NCBI RefSeq assembly: GCF_000014745.1
Contig: NC_008347.1
Span: forward strand, 1,311,501-1,375,500
Origin: Maricaulis maris MCS10
GTDB taxonomy: Bacteria; Pseudomonadota; Alphaproteobacteria; Caulobacterales; Maricaulaceae
Length of the DNA: 64,000 bases
Direction of reading: 5' to 3'
A program made the position numbers and the translations under genes. The notes beneath the pieces were generated by a model. That model saw only the letters and a program-made list of their open reading frames with translations. It ran no database searches and was not told the DNA's origin. This document shows, in pieces, positions 45,168-55,672 of the stretch. Each line of letters starts with the position of its first letter. Position 1 is the first letter of the stretch.

Positions 45168-46208
45168 TCAGGCCGGTTTGAGTTCGCCAATGATCATGGC
45201 GGTCTCGCCAGTCAGCGCAAGCGCTTCCATTGTCGCATCAACCTTGTCCGGCGAAACAGCCAGCAACATCCCGATGCCGCAATTGAAGGTGCGGTGCATT
45301 TCATGGGCGGATATTCCGCCGGCCTCGGCCAGCCACTGGAAGACCGGCGGCAGGGTCCAGGCATTGTAATCGATATGGGCGATGAGATGGTCCGGCAGCA
45401 TGCGCGGCGGGTTCTCGACCAGGCCACCGCCGGTAATATGGGCCAGGCCGGTGATCAGGCCGGACTTGATCAGCGGCAGGCAGGATTTCACATAGAGCCG
45501 CGTCGGCGCCAGGAAGGCTTCGCCCAGCGTCTGACCGGGTGAGAAAGGCGCCTCGTCCGACCAGGCCAGACCGGACAGCTCGACCACCTTGCGGACCAGC
45601 GAGAAACCGTTCGAATGGACGCCCGAGGATGCCAGACCGACCAGCACGTCGCCGGCGGCCATCCGGTCATGGTCCGGCAGCAGGCGACCGCGCTCGGCGG
45701 CGCCGACGACAAAACCGGCCAGATCGAAATCATCGCCCTCATACATGCCCGGCATCTCCGCCGTCTCGCCGCCGATCAGGGCACAACCGCTGTCCTTGCA
45801 GCCGGTCGCGATGCCCGAGACGATGGCCTCGCCGCGCGCCGGGTCGAGTTTGGAACAGGCCAGATAGTCGAGAAAGAAGAGCGGTTCGGCACCCTGGGCC
45901 AGCACGTCATTGACGCACATGGCGACGAGGTCGATGCCGACCGTGTCGACCTTGCCGGTGGCAATCGCAAGCTTCAGCTTGGTGCCGACGCCGTCAGTGC
46001 CGGAAATGAGGATGGGATCGGTATAGCCGGCCGCCTTGAGGTCGAAGGCGCCACCGAAGCCGCCCAGGTCCGCCGCCGCACCCGCCCGGCGCGTCATTGC
46101 GGCCAGTGGCTTGATGCGGTCGACCAGGGCGTCACCGGCATCGATCGAGACGCCGCTATCGGCATAGGTCAGCCCGTTCGGGCGATCTGGGTTTCCGGTT
46201 CCGGACAT
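45168..46208 (-). CDS. purM: Phosphoribosylformylglycinamidine cyclo-ligase PurM
   Basis: PurM closes the imidazole ring to form AIR. Recognisable parts are [19 protein letters not shown] at the N-terminus, [13 protein letters not shown] (ATP-binding), [20 protein letters not shown] and [11 protein letters not shown], then [15 protein letters not shown]. The length of 346 residues is normal. It is the first gene of purM-purN and divergent from the DUF2066 gene across 145 bases. purF and cvpA lie 40 kb away, so purine genes are dispersed. Confidence 0.95.
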   Translation of the reverse strand: MSGTGNPDRPNGLTYADSGVSIDAGDALVDRIKPLAAMTRRAGAAADLGGFGGAFDLKAAGYTDPILISGTDGVGTKLKLAIATGKVDTVGIDLVAMCVNDVLAQGAEPLFFLDYLACSKLDPARGEAIVSGIATGCKDSGCALIGGETAEMPGMYEGDDFDLAGFVVGAAERGRLLPDHDRMAAGDVLVGLASSGVHSNGFSLVRKVVELSGLAWSDEAPFSPGQTLGEAFLAPTRLYVKSCLPLIKSGLITGLAHITGGGLVENPPRMLPDHLIAHIDYNAWTLPPVFQWLAEAGGISAHEMHRTFNCGIGMLLAVSPDKVDATMEALALTGETAMIIGELKPA

Positions 46209-46353
46209 GCCGTTTCCTTACCTCTGCAAAAACAGGTCTGTAAAAACAGGCGCGGTGTATGTCGAAACACGCCCCGGACGCAAGCCGCGGGCTTCACGCC
46301 CGGCAGGGTGTGGTTATAGTGCGGGCACAGTCCAAGTAACAGGAGTCGCCACC

Positions 46354-47457
46354 GTGCGTTTCATCATAGCTGCGCTCAGCCTGAGCCTCGCCTGCCTGCC
46401 GGCAGCCCTGGCCGACGACCCCTACACGATTTCCGGTGTCGCCATTGATGCGACCGCCGACAACGCGCTTCAGGCCCAGACATCGGCCATGCGCCAGGGC
46501 CAGACCGCTGCGGCGCGTCGCCTGATCGAGCGCCTGACCCTGGCTGAAGACCGGGCCGGCACCGAGCTGGAACTGGAAGCCCACCTGTCGCCCACCGGCG
46601 AGATGGTCTCCGGCCTGGCACTGGATCCGGCCATCATCGCCGAGATGATTGCCGGCCTGCAGATTTCCGACGAGCAGCGCAGCGCCACCCGCTATCTGGC
46701 CGAGCTGGAAGTGACTTTCGATCCGCGTACCGTTCGGCGCGTCATGGATGCCTATGGCGTGCCTTTTGTCGAATCGCAGGCCCGGCCCTTGCTGGTGCTT
46801 CCGGTGCATGAAGGCGCGAATGGTTTCAGCCTGTGGGATGACAATCCCTGGCGCTCGGCCTGGACCAGCCAGGATTTCGACAGCTCGCTGACGCCGGTCC
46901 TGGTTCCCGACCGTCCATCGCGCTCGGTCCCGGTGCCGATCACGCCACGCCAGGCCTTGCAGCTGGACGAGGGCGCGCTCGTGAACACGGCCGCCATGTA
47001 TGGCACCAACCGGATCGCGATCTTGCGGGCCGGAGAGCGCGATGGGGTGCGTCGTTTCGGTGGCTATCTGGTTACCGTCGAGCCGACCGGTGAGATCGTC
47101 ACCGACACCTGGGGCCCGCAAATCGTCTATGGTGGCTGGAGTGATGCAGCCCGCGCTTTCGTGACCGACCGCGAGGACGACTGGAAGCGCCGCTCGGTGG
47201 TGCGTGATTTCGAGACGACCTCGCTGCGGGTGACGGTCATGTATGGCAGTCTGGACGAATGGCTCCGCCTGCAGGAAGCGCTCAGCCGCGCCTCGCTGGT
47301 CGAAGGCGCCCAGCTGGATGCACTGTCGCGTGATGGCGCGCGCATGACCGTGGATTATCGGGGCGCGTTCGAGCAGCTGGCCTCCGAGCTTGCCGCGCGC
47401 GGTGCCACAATTGAAGAACATCCCGGACTGGGTTGGGTCGTTCTGTCAGCCCGCTGA
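46354..47457 (+). CDS. Exported DUF2066 protein
   Basis: This 367-residue protein starts with a signal peptide (FIIAALSLSLACLPAALA) and has the DUF2066 layout: an N-terminal repeat region with ARRLIERLTLAEDRAG, and the motif RVMDAYGVPFVESQARP followed by a LLVLPVHEGANGFSLWD segment. The function is unknown. I chose GTG at 46354 because AGGAG lies 9 bases upstream; the open frame extends further upstream without support. It is commonly found between purM and hda-like genes in alphaproteobacteria, as here, and 14 bases separate it from hdaA. Confidence 0.8.
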   Translation: MRFIIAALSLSLACLPAALADDPYTISGVAIDATADNALQAQTSAMRQGQTAAARRLIERLTLAEDRAGTELELEAHLSPTGEMVSGLALDPAIIAEMIAGLQISDEQRSATRYLAELEVTFDPRTVRRVMDAYGVPFVESQARPLLVLPVHEGANGFSLWDDNPWRSAWTSQDFDSSLTPVLVPDRPSRSVPVPITPRQALQLDEGALVNTAAMYGTNRIAILRAGERDGVRRFGGYLVTVEPTGEIVTDTWGPQIVYGGWSDAARAFVTDREDDWKRRSVVRDFETTSLRVTVMYGSLDEWLRLQEALSRASLVEGAQLDALSRDGARMTVDYRGAFEQLASELAARGATIEEHPGLGWVVLSAR

Positions 47458-47471
47458 GACGCGCGACGGCG

Positions 47472-48164
47472 ATGATGATGTCGATGACACCGCAAATGGC
47501 GCTGGACCTTCCGGCGCGACAGGATTTCAGCGCCGCCGCCTTCATTGCCGGGCCGTCGAACGCGGCCGCGCGCGATGTGCTGGGCCGGCCGGACGACTGG
47601 CCGCGCAATGTCATGGCCCTGATCGGACCGGAAGGCGCCGGCAAGTCACACCTCGCCGCGATCTGGGCCGGGCGCCAGCAGGCGCTGGTCCTGCCCGCTT
47701 CGACGCTCGGCGACCGTCTGGCCGCGCTGGAACCCGATTGCGCCATGGTCGTCGAGGATGTCGATCAGGGTGTTGATGATGACGCGCTCTTCCATCTCTT
47801 CAACCGCGCTGCCGAAGGCGCGATTCCCGCCTTGTTGCTGACGGCGCGGACGCGTCCGGCGCACTGGACAGTCAGCGTGCCGGATCTGGTGTCGCGGCTG
47901 CGGGCGCTGGTCCATGTCGACCTGCACGAGGCCGATGATGTACTGCTGACGCGGGTGCTGGAGAAACAATTGGCCGACAGGGGCGCGCCGGTGCGTCCCG
48001 GCGTGATAGACTATCTCCTGCCGCGCATGGAGCGCTCTGTCGCGGCGGTGCGTATCCTCGCGGAACGCATGGACAAGCTGGCGCTCGTCAAGAAAACACC
48101 GATCACCCGCGCCATCGCGCGCGAAATCCTGGACAGCTGGACCGAGACTGGAGACGCGGCATGA
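47472..48164 (+). CDS. hdaA: DnaA inactivator HdaA (Hda)
   Basis: Hda proteins stimulate ATP hydrolysis by DnaA on the clamp, turning off initiation after each round. The N-terminal clamp-binding sequence QMALDLP is visible. The AAA+ core has Walker [12 protein letters not shown] near residue 50 and Walker [10 protein letters not shown]. The sensor-like [18 protein letters not shown] and [14 protein letters not shown] follow. The start is uncertain among four nearby in-frame ATG codons (47472, 47475, 47478, 47484), and no strong ribosome site is seen. The stop overlaps ppk by four bases. Confidence 0.85.
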   Translation: MMMSMTPQMALDLPARQDFSAAAFIAGPSNAAARDVLGRPDDWPRNVMALIGPEGAGKSHLAAIWAGRQQALVLPASTLGDRLAALEPDCAMVVEDVDQGVDDDALFHLFNRAAEGAIPALLLTARTRPAHWTVSVPDLVSRLRALVHVDLHEADDVLLTRVLEKQLADRGAPVRPGVIDYLLPRMERSVAAVRILAERMDKLALVKKTPITRAIAREILDSWTETGDAA

Positions 48165-50335
48165 ACGCTCCCGTGGGAGACTTCGCCGATACCGACGCCC
48201 TGATGGGCTCACCCAAACGCTTCCTCAATCGGGAATTGTCCTGGGTGCGCTTCAACCTGCGTGTGCTCGACGAGGCGGCCAATCCGGACCATCCGGTGTT
48301 CGAACGATTGCGCTTCCTGTCGATTTCGGCGAGCAATCTGGACGAGTTCTACATGGTCCGCGTCGCCGGCCTGCGCGCTCAGGTCCACAATGGCGTGACC
48401 GCGACCAGCATTGACGGGCTGACCCCGGCCGAGCAGCTGGAGAAAATTCACGCCCTGGCCGGTGAGTTGATGCTCAAGCAGCAGACACTCTGGCGCACGC
48501 TGAAGACGGAAATCGGCAAGGCCGGCATCAAGGTGCTCGAGGCCAGCCAGGTCTCGAAGAGTGATGAAGCATGGCTGCGCGAGGAATTTCTCAAACACAC
48601 CCTGCCGGTGATCACGCCGCTGGCGATTGATCCGGCTCACCCTTTCCCATTCATCCCCAATCTCGGCTTCGCGCTGGCCCTTCAGCTGCGCAAGAAGGGG
48701 ACCGGCAAGCTGATGAATGCCCTGATACCGCTGCCCAGCGGCGTCAAGCGATTCGTCGAACTGCCCAGCCGCCCGCGCAAGGATGGCGGCCGTCCGGATC
48801 GCCGCTTCATGACGCTGGAAAGCGTTCTGACGATGTTCGTCGATACGCTCTTTCCCGGCCATGAAGTGGTCGGCAAGGGCAGTTTCCGGGTCATCCGCGA
48901 CAGCGATATCGAGGTCGAGGAAGAGTCCGAAGACCTGATGCTGGAGTTTGAAAACCTGCTCAAACAGCGCCGCCGCGGCGTGGTGGTGCGTCTGACCATT
49001 GATGAGGGGATGTCCCCGGCCTTGCGGGATCTGATCGTCATGCACATGCATGCCGGCCCGCAGGATATCGTCCCGGTCGACGGTCTGCTCGGCCTGGCCC
49101 AGGTCAGCCAGCTCATCCCCGATGATCGCAGCGATCTCAGCTTCACCCCCTACGAGCCGCGCTATCCCGAACGGATCCGCGATCATGGTGGCAATTGCTT
49201 CTCGGCCATCCGCGAGAAGGACATCATCGTCCACCACCCTTATGAGAGTTTCGATGTGGTGGTGGAGTTTCTGCGCCAGGCGGCTGCCGATCCCGATGTG
49301 GTGGCGATCAAGCAGACGCTGTATCGCACCTCCAAGGACAGCCCAATTGTCGCGGCCCTGATCGAAGCGGCCGAAAGCGGCAAGAATGTCACCGCCCTGG
49401 TCGAGCTGAAAGCGCGCTTCGACGAGGAAGCCAATCTGAAATGGGCCCGCGACCTGGAACGGGCCGGGGTTCAGGTCGTCTACGGCTTTATCGAGTACAA
49501 GACCCACGCCAAGATCTCGCTGGTTGTGCGCCGAGAGGGCTCGGACCTGCGCACCTATGCCCATTTCGGCACCGGCAATTACCACCCGATCACGGCGCGT
49601 ATCTATACCGACCTGTCGCTGTTCACCGCGGATCCGGCCTTCGGGCGCGATGCGGGCCGCGTATTCAACTATGTCACCGGCTATGCCCGGCCTGACAATC
49701 TGGAGCGGCTGGAAGTCTCGCCGATCGGGATGAAGGAATCGATCCTCGCCCATATCGACCAGGAGATTGCCAATGCCCGTGAGGGCAAGCCTGCTGCCGT
49801 CTGGGCCAAGCTCAACTCGCTGGTCCACGCAGAGATCATCGATGCGCTCTACCGGGCCAGCCAGGCGGGTGTGAAGGTTGAGCTGGTGGTGCGCGGCATT
49901 TGCTGTCTTCGTCCGGGCATTCCCGGCCTGTCCGACAATATCCGGGTCAAATCCATCGTCGGCCGTTTCCTTGAGCATTCACGCATCGTCTGTTTTGCCA
50001 ATGGCCGGGCGATGCCGTCGCCGGCGGCGAAGGTCTACATCTCCTCGGCCGACTGGATGCCGCGCAATCTGGACCGCCGGGTCGAGCATCTCTGCCCGAT
50101 CCAGAACCCGACCGTGCACCGCCAGGTGCTCGACCAGATCATGGTCGCCAATCTCAATGATACCGACCAGTCCTGGTACATGGACGGGGAGGGTGATTAT
50201 CGCCGCGTCGACACAGCCAATGTCGACAAGCGCTTCAGCGCCCACGCCTATTTCATGACCAACCCGTCCCTGTCCGGGCGCGGCCATGCGCTGAAGAATG
50301 ACCAACCGCCCGTGCTTGTCGACAGCAATGGCTGA
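48161..50335 (+). CDS. ppk: Polyphosphate kinase Ppk1
   Basis: Ppk1 makes polyphosphate from ATP. The N-terminal domain has [17 protein letters not shown] and the FYMVRVAGL segment. The catalytic C-terminal PLD-like domains have [13 protein letters not shown], and [17 protein letters not shown] with the phosphorylated His near residue 449. [20 protein letters not shown] follows, then a second PLD-like segment [19 protein letters not shown]. The length of 724 residues is normal. Its start overlaps hdaA by four bases and ppx follows closely. Confidence 0.95.
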   Translation: MNAPVGDFADTDALMGSPKRFLNRELSWVRFNLRVLDEAANPDHPVFERLRFLSISASNLDEFYMVRVAGLRAQVHNGVTATSIDGLTPAEQLEKIHALAGELMLKQQTLWRTLKTEIGKAGIKVLEASQVSKSDEAWLREEFLKHTLPVITPLAIDPAHPFPFIPNLGFALALQLRKKGTGKLMNALIPLPSGVKRFVELPSRPRKDGGRPDRRFMTLESVLTMFVDTLFPGHEVVGKGSFRVIRDSDIEVEEESEDLMLEFENLLKQRRRGVVVRLTIDEGMSPALRDLIVMHMHAGPQDIVPVDGLLGLAQVSQLIPDDRSDLSFTPYEPRYPERIRDHGGNCFSAIREKDIIVHHPYESFDVVVEFLRQAAADPDVVAIKQTLYRTSKDSPIVAALIEAAESGKNVTALVELKARFDEEANLKWARDLERAGVQVVYGFIEYKTHAKISLVVRREGSDLRTYAHFGTGNYHPITARIYTDLSLFTADPAFGRDAGRVFNYVTGYARPDNLERLEVSPIGMKESILAHIDQEIANAREGKPAAVWAKLNSLVHAEIIDALYRASQAGVKVELVVRGICCLRPGIPGLSDNIRVKSIVGRFLEHSRIVCFANGRAMPSPAAKVYISSADWMPRNLDRRVEHLCPIQNPTVHRQVLDQIMVANLNDTDQSWYMDGEGDYRRVDTANVDKRFSAHAYFMTNPSLSGRGHALKNDQPPVLVDSNG

Positions 50336-50341
50336 GCCCGT

Positions 50342-51880
50342 TTGACCCAGCCCATTCCGCCCTCCGACTTCATGGCCGAGCAGGCCATCCACCGCGACAT
50401 CGCGGTTATTGATGTCGGCTCGAACTCGGTTCGCCTGGTCCATTTCCGGGTCGAGGGGCGCTCGCTCTGGCCGATTTTCAACGAGAAGGTCATGGCGGGC
50501 CTCGGGCGCGGCGTTCATGATACAGGAAAGCTGCATCCCGAAGGCCGCGAGATTGCCTTGCGCGCGCTCAAGCGCTTTCAGCGCCTGCTCGATGCCAAGG
50601 GCGTCGGTGACCGCCATGTTGTCGCCACGGCTGCTGTCCGCAACGCCAAGGATGGCCCCGATTTCATTGCCGAGGTTGCCGAGCTGACAGGATTCGTGGT
50701 GCGGGTGCTGTCCGGCGAGGACGAGGCCCGTCTGTCGGCCATGGGTGTCGGCGCCGGCATTCCGGACGCCCAGGGCCTGATGGGCGATCTGGGCGGGTCG
50801 AGCCTCGAGCTGACGACGATGCATGACGGCCTGCCCGGACGCGGGGTGACGACAGCGCTTGGTCCGCAGGAAATGCTTGATGACGGCCCGATGGACGAGG
50901 CCGTCACCATCGCCGCGATCGACGCGCAGCTTTTGGCGACCGGTCAGCTGACCGGGCAGGGCGGCGCCTTCTATGCCGTTGGCGGTGCCTGGCGCGCACT
51001 GGGCCAGCTGGCCTTTGCCCGTTTTGGCTATCCGCTCAATGTGGTCCATGAATTTGCCCTGACCGCCAAGCGGGCCGACGAGCTGACCCGTCTGGCGACG
51101 CGGCTCAGCCCGGCCTCCTTGCGCGGCACGCCCGGTGTCTCCTCGCGCCGTGTGTCGACCCTGCCCTATGCGGCCTTGCTGTTGGGCCGGATCATGAAGC
51201 ATGGCGGCTTCGAGCGCCTGGTTTTCTCGGCCTTTGGTGTGCGCGAAGGCGTCTTGGCGTCCGGCTTGCCGCCGGCGCTGCTGGCCCAGGACCCGTTGAT
51301 CGCCGGCGCCGAGGCGATGGCCCGGCCCAATGCCCCCACACCCGATTTCGGCCGCGCCCTGGCGCGCTGGCTGGTGCCGGCCTTTGGAGCGCTCGAAACC
51401 GCCTTCGGTGATGTCCGCGACCAGATCCTGCACGAGGCCGCCACGCGGCTCACCGATCTGGGCGCCCGCCAGCACCCGGACCATCGCGCCGACCTGGCCC
51501 GTGACATCGTGCTCTACGCGCCCTTTGCCGGCGTCAGCCATGCCGAACGGGTCTTCCTCGCTGCCGCCATCCATTATCGCTATGCCGGCAAGCGCGCCGT
51601 GCTGGAGGATGATCCGATCTTCCACCTGATCACCGAGGAGCAGCACAATCTGGCCCAGATGCTCGGCCTGTCGCTGCGCCTCGGCGCCAAGCTGTCCGGG
51701 CGATCCCCCGCCTTGCTGGACCGCTACTCACTCACCGTCGGCCCGGACGTGATCCGCTTGGAAGTCGATGAAAGCGTCCGCGACCTCTATGTCGAACGCT
51801 CCGTCGCCCTGCTCGACCAGCTCGCGGCCGCTGTGGGGCGGACGGGCGAGGTGGTTTATGTGAGTGGGTTGGGGAGGTAG
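50342..51880 (+). CDS. ppx: Exopolyphosphatase Ppx/GppA
   Basis: Ppx removes terminal phosphates from polyphosphate; GppA members act on pppGpp. The ASKHA-type ATPase core has IAVIDVGSNSVRLVHFR near residue 18 and GDLGGSSLELTTMHDGLP in the middle. The protein is 512 residues from a TTG at 50342, or 502 from the ATG at 50372; neither has a clear ribosome site. A C-terminal HD-like helical part is present. It lies six bases after ppk, so the ppk-ppx pair makes and breaks the same polymer. Confidence 0.88.
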   Translation: MTQPIPPSDFMAEQAIHRDIAVIDVGSNSVRLVHFRVEGRSLWPIFNEKVMAGLGRGVHDTGKLHPEGREIALRALKRFQRLLDAKGVGDRHVVATAAVRNAKDGPDFIAEVAELTGFVVRVLSGEDEARLSAMGVGAGIPDAQGLMGDLGGSSLELTTMHDGLPGRGVTTALGPQEMLDDGPMDEAVTIAAIDAQLLATGQLTGQGGAFYAVGGAWRALGQLAFARFGYPLNVVHEFALTAKRADELTRLATRLSPASLRGTPGVSSRRVSTLPYAALLLGRIMKHGGFERLVFSAFGVREGVLASGLPPALLAQDPLIAGAEAMARPNAPTPDFGRALARWLVPAFGALETAFGDVRDQILHEAATRLTDLGARQHPDHRADLARDIVLYAPFAGVSHAERVFLAAAIHYRYAGKRAVLEDDPIFHLITEEQHNLAQMLGLSLRLGAKLSGRSPALLDRYSLTVGPDVIRLEVDESVRDLYVERSVALLDQLAAAVGRTGEVVYVSGLGR

Positions 51881-51908
51881 CGCCGCGGTGAGGTGAGGGG
51901 CGGCGCGT

Positions 51909-51953
51909 CCTTCTCCCGTGGGAGAAGGTGGCCCGAAGGGCTGAGTGAGGGGG
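51909..51953. repeat. Dispersed palindromic repeat (9+2+9) copy 1
   Basis: A perfect 9-base palindrome with a two-base centre (51909-51928) is followed by a GGCCCGAAGGGCTGAGTGAGGG-like tail. Close copies are at 58725-58744 in the same orientation and 58807-58826 in the opposite orientation. Such repeats are common in alphaproteobacterial intergenic regions. The 51881-52357 gap contains this repeat and the larger palindrome but no gene. Confidence 0.8.
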
Positions 51954-52124
51954 GGCAGGCTGTCACGGGGATCTCTTCGGACACCTGTTACCATTTTCGG
52001 GCAGAATTGGCGGTTCTGTATTAAGTGAAGTTGGTGTCTGTCCCGGTTTGTTTCAGACACAATTATTCCCGCTAACCCCGCGCCGCAGGCGCACACCCCG
52101 CCATAAACCTCTTGCCGGGAGTCC

Positions 52125-52205
52125 GCCGAATCCGGTTCTTCAGGTCAAGGGCGGCCTCGCCGCCGCTGCGCGGTTTCACCCTTGAGCTGAAGAACCGGAT
52201 TCGGC
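52125..52205. repeat. Large inverted-repeat element with 27-base arms
   Basis: Left arm 52125-52151 and right arm 52179-52205 are complementary over 27 bases with one mismatch, around a GC-rich centre. The right part is shared with 31703-31768. RNA from either strand would fold into a long hairpin. It could be a REP-like element, a terminator for ppx, or a processed small RNA. Confidence 0.7.
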
Positions 52206-52357
52206 CCGCTGGCTGACAAGGGGTTGATGGTTACGTCTGCGCCGGAGCGCTGAGTTCTGGGACCAGGTCGCACACCGGACATGCCGCCTCACTCGCAGGT
52301 TCTCGTCCAGGTGATCCGCGCAATTATAGAGGTGAGGCGAGGCGCTCAGCCCGACCC

Positions 52358-53518
52358 TCAGCCCTTCGTGTCCACCACGACGACCTTGCCGTCCTTCAAA
52401 GCCAGCGCCATCTCGCCGCGCTTGAGCTTGAGGGCGGGCTCGCCGAAGACCTCGCGGCGCCAGCCGGTCAGGGCCTGGACGTCGGCCTTGTCGTCGGCGG
52501 CGATCTTTTCCAGGTCGGCGGCATTGGCGATCAGGCGCGGGGCGACGTCTTTTTCGTCGGCGACCAGCTTGAGGAAAACTTTCAGGAGTTCGACCGTCGG
52601 ACCGACACCCTGCGGCGGCGGGGCCGGCTTTTCGACCTTGGGGGCATAGGCCTCGGCGTCGGCGAGGGCTTCGCTCATCTTGTCGAACAGGCGTTTGGCG
52701 GCGCTGGAGCGTTCAAAGCCCTTGGGCACGGCGCGCAGGCCGGTCAGCTGTTCCGGCGCGGTCGGGGCGACATTGGCGATCTCGTAGATCGCGTCATCCT
52801 TCATCACGCGCTGGCGCGGCATGTCGCGGGTCTGGGCCTCGGTCTCGCGCCAGGCCGCGGCGGCGCGCAGGGAAGCGACCCATTTGGTCGTCGTCTTGCG
52901 CAGCTTCATCCGGCGCCAGCTTTCCTCCGGGTCGAGGCGATAGGTCGACGGGCTGGTGAGTGTTTTCATCTCGCCGGCCAGCCATTCGGTGCGGCCGGTC
53001 TTTTCCAGCCGCTCGACCATCATCGGGTAGAGGTCGCGCAGATGGGTGACATCGGCGATGGCGTATTTGGTCTGGGCATCGGACAGCGGGCGGCGCGACC
53101 AGTCGGTGAAGCGCGGGCCTTTATCAATCGGCCTGTTCAGCAGTGTCCGGACCAGCGCGTCATAGGCGATCGAGTCGCCCAGGCCGAGCGCCATGGCGGC
53201 AACCTGGCTGTCGAACATCGGATGCGGGATCAGCGCGTCGCCACCCTGATGGAAGAAGATTTCCAGATCCTGGCGGGCGGCGTGGAAGACCTTGATGATG
53301 CGCTCATCCGCCATCAGCTCCCAAAAGGGTTCCAGATCGATACCCTCGGCGAGCGGGTCGATGATGACCTCGGTTTCACCGGCGGCGGCCTGGATCAGGC
53401 ACAGCTGGGGCCAGTAAACCGTCTCGCGCATGAACTCGGTGTCCACAGCGACATAGGGATGCTGCAGGAGGGCGTCGCAGGCCGCTTCGAGGGCCTCGGT
53501 CGTGGTAATCATTGTCAT
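52358..53518 (-). CDS. rnd: Ribonuclease D
   Basis: RNase D trims RNA 3' ends, including tRNA precursors. The DEDD exonuclease core begins AVDTEFMRETVYWPQLCLIQ and ends with the Tyr-type DEDDy region. The HRDC-type C-terminal domain follows. I placed the start at 53518 (MTMITTTEAL), giving 386 residues; the open frame runs 127 codons further upstream but that part is not conserved. It lies on the minus strand, opposite to ppx upstream and aspS downstream, although ppk-ppx-rnd-aspS is commonly co-directional in alphaproteobacteria. Confidence 0.9.
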   Translation of the reverse strand: MTMITTTEALEAACDALLQHPYVAVDTEFMRETVYWPQLCLIQAAAGETEVIIDPLAEGIDLEPFWELMADERIIKVFHAARQDLEIFFHQGGDALIPHPMFDSQVAAMALGLGDSIAYDALVRTLLNRPIDKGPRFTDWSRRPLSDAQTKYAIADVTHLRDLYPMMVERLEKTGRTEWLAGEMKTLTSPSTYRLDPEESWRRMKLRKTTTKWVASLRAAAAWRETEAQTRDMPRQRVMKDDAIYEIANVAPTAPEQLTGLRAVPKGFERSSAAKRLFDKMSEALADAEAYAPKVEKPAPPPQGVGPTVELLKVFLKLVADEKDVAPRLIANAADLEKIAADDKADVQALTGWRREVFGEPALKLKRGEMALALKDGKVVVVDTKG

Positions 53519-53607
53519 GGTGCGGGCATTTAGCGCGGACCGGGTGATTTGGCTATCGATTCGGCCAGCCCGGAGACGCTTTCCGGGCCGGCCGAAGCAA
53601 ATAGGGC

Positions 53608-54915
53608 TCAGGCTGTGGCGCCGCGGCGCAGGTTGAGACGCCACAGAATGAACAGGACGGCGAGGCCGGAGATGAAGGCGATCATCAGGAAGGCCATCTG
53701 GATCGGCAGCTGCATCAGGGCAATGCCAGCAAGGGTGAACTGGCCCAGCGTCGCCGTCGCCGCATTCATGATCCCGCCCGCCGCCAGCAGGCGACCGCGC
53801 AGCTCTGCCGGCGCCCGGCGCTGGGCCATGGCTTGCAGCGGCACCACGAACAGGCCGGCCGAGATGGCGGCGAGTCCCAGATCGATCAGGATGCGCCAAT
53901 TGGCCTTGTCGGCCAGGAAGGCATCGGCTGCGATCAGCGCAGCGCCCTCGGGCACCAGCGGATTGGACCAGGTGATCAGGGCGACATCGGTGGTGAACAC
54001 CACCAGGCCGATGGCGCCGGTGATCGAGAAGGGCAGGGCATCACCCTCACCGGACAGGGCGCCACACAGGAGTGCCCCGATGGCTGCGCCGATGGTGAAC
54101 AGGGCGCTGAACAAAAGGATCACGCTCTCATCCGCGCCGAGGACCGAGGCGGTGAAGACCGGCATCAGCGTGATGATCGACGCCGCCAGCATCCAGAACC
54201 AGGCCGCGCCGAGCAGGGGGCGAAGCACCTGCGGTGCCTTGAAGGCATAATTGAGGACACGCACGGTCTCGCCGATGAAGTTGAAGGTGAGTGGCATTTC
54301 AGGATGGGATGCCTTGGCTTCCGGCAATTGCCGGCTGGCCAGCCAGCCGAGGGTGGCCATGACAACCAGGCCCACACCGACAAGTTCAGGACCGAAGGGC
54401 CGCATCACCAACCAGGTCCCCAGCCCGATGCCGACCAGGACCGAGACGTTGAGCAGGCCAGACATCATGGCGTTGGCCGGGACCAGTTCTTCAGGCTTCA
54501 ACAGGGTCGGCAGCGCCGAATTCTTGGCCGGCGTGAACAGGGCCGATTGCGTGCCCATGAGGAAGAGGGCGACCATCAACAAAAGCGGTTGTTCCAGAAG
54601 AAAGCCGAGCGCAACGATCAGCATCAGCCAGATCTCTGCGAACTTGGCGAAGCGCATGATCCGCGTGCGGTCAAACTTGTCCGCCATGCGACCGGCGATG
54701 GCCGAGAACAGGAAGATCGGGATCGTGAACAGGGATGCCGCGATGGGCACCATCATGTCGCGTTCGATGTCGAACAGGGTCAACCCGCCCAAGGTCACCA
54801 ATGTGACCAGGGAATAGCGGAAGAAGTTATCGTTGAAAGCGCCGAGCGACTGGGTGATCAGAAGCGGCAGGAAGCGGCGCTGGGTGACCAGCTGGGCGGC
54901 GATCTTGGCACTCAT
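53608..54915 (-). CDS. MFS transporter, LplT-like (lysophospholipid flippase family)
   Basis: This 435-residue protein has about twelve hydrophobic segments and starts like LplT/Aas-type carriers (LPLLITQSLGAFNDNFFRYS). LplT moves lysophospholipids into the cell for re-acylation. The segment RMADKFDRTRIMRF matches the MFS loop between helices 2 and 3, and FTPAKNSALPTLLKPEELVPANA is a diagnostic LplT-like loop. The stop of this gene is downstream of, and its start overlaps, the plsC1 gene by four bases, so it is cotranscribed with two acyltransferases. That pairing supports a phospholipid role. Confidence 0.83.
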   Translation of the reverse strand: MSAKIAAQLVTQRRFLPLLITQSLGAFNDNFFRYSLVTLVTLGGLTLFDIERDMMVPIAASLFTIPIFLFSAIAGRMADKFDRTRIMRFAKFAEIWLMLIVALGFLLEQPLLLMVALFLMGTQSALFTPAKNSALPTLLKPEELVPANAMMSGLLNVSVLVGIGLGTWLVMRPFGPELVGVGLVVMATLGWLASRQLPEAKASHPEMPLTFNFIGETVRVLNYAFKAPQVLRPLLGAAWFWMLAASIITLMPVFTASVLGADESVILLFSALFTIGAAIGALLCGALSGEGDALPFSITGAIGLVVFTTDVALITWSNPLVPEGAALIAADAFLADKANWRILIDLGLAAISAGLFVVPLQAMAQRRAPAELRGRLLAAGGIMNAATATLGQFTLAGIALMQLPIQMAFLMIAFISGLAVLFILWRLNLRRGATA

Positions 54916-55637
54916 GAGCGGGCCTCCTTGGTGGCCTGGCCCTCGGCTTCGAGGGCACGGGTGCGGGTTTCGATGGTCAGTTTCAGGCGCGGCAGGAAAT
55001 CGTCGCGTGGCAGGCCGGGCGGTATTGCATCGAGGAATTCGATGACGGCAGGGCCGGGATGCTTGGTCCAGCGGTTCTGCGGCCAGCGCAGCCCGCTATT
55101 GGTGGCGACCGGGATCACCGTCCGCTCGAGGGTTTCATACATCAGGTGCACGCCCTTTCGGTAGCGGAAGCTCTCGCCGACCGGTGGCAGGCGGCCTTCC
55201 GGATAGATCAGCAGCGGGCGCGGATCGTCGGCGGCGGCATTGATGGCTTCGGCCAGGGCCCCCTGGGCGCCGGTCAGGCCCGGCGAGTTGACCATGGTCG
55301 CACCGGACACCCGGATGATGCGGCCGACCAGCGGGAATTTGCCGATCTCATTGCCGATCACGAAATTGATGTCGCCCATGATTGCCATCATCAAGAAGCC
55401 ATCGGCCCAGGACTGGTGCTTGGCGGCGATAATGACGGCCTGTCCCGTCGGCGGTGTGCCGCGTACATCGACCGGGGCACCGAGAATGTAGCGCATCAGG
55501 CCGCGAACAGTCCGGCAGGCGGCGCGCATCAGTGTCCGTACGCCGGCACGCCAGCCGCTGAAACTGATCACCCAGGTGATGAGCGCGAAGACGATGAGGG
55601 TTGGCCAGAAGATGAAGTTGAAGATGAATGAGCGCAT
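54912..55637 (-). CDS. PlsC-type lysophospholipid acyltransferase 1
   Basis: This 241-residue membrane enzyme has an N-terminal hydrophobic segment (FIFNFIFWPTLIVFALITW) and the HX4D acyltransferase motif in AAKHQSWADGFLM. Later PEGRLPP and GVHLMYETLERTVIPVATNSG fit the 1-acylglycerol-3-phosphate acyltransferase family. It should transfer an acyl chain to a lysophospholipid or lysophosphatidate. Its stop overlaps the start of the LplT-like gene by four bases. The upstream paralogue at 55673-56434 is 35 bases away. Confidence 0.86.
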   Translation of the reverse strand: MRSFIFNFIFWPTLIVFALITWVISFSGWRAGVRTLMRAACRTVRGLMRYILGAPVDVRGTPPTGQAVIIAAKHQSWADGFLMMAIMGDINFVIGNEIGKFPLVGRIIRVSGATMVNSPGLTGAQGALAEAINAAADDPRPLLIYPEGRLPPVGESFRYRKGVHLMYETLERTVIPVATNSGLRWPQNRWTKHPGPAVIEFLDAIPPGLPRDDFLPRLKLTIETRTRALEAEGQATKEARS

Positions 55638-55672
55638 CGGATCCTCCCCGGATCGACAGGCGGGTCTGCGTC

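Noticed and set aside
52281-52649. Plus-strand frame opposite the rnd 3' end
   Set aside because: Shadow of rnd; composition is Ser/Arg-rich as usual for such frames.
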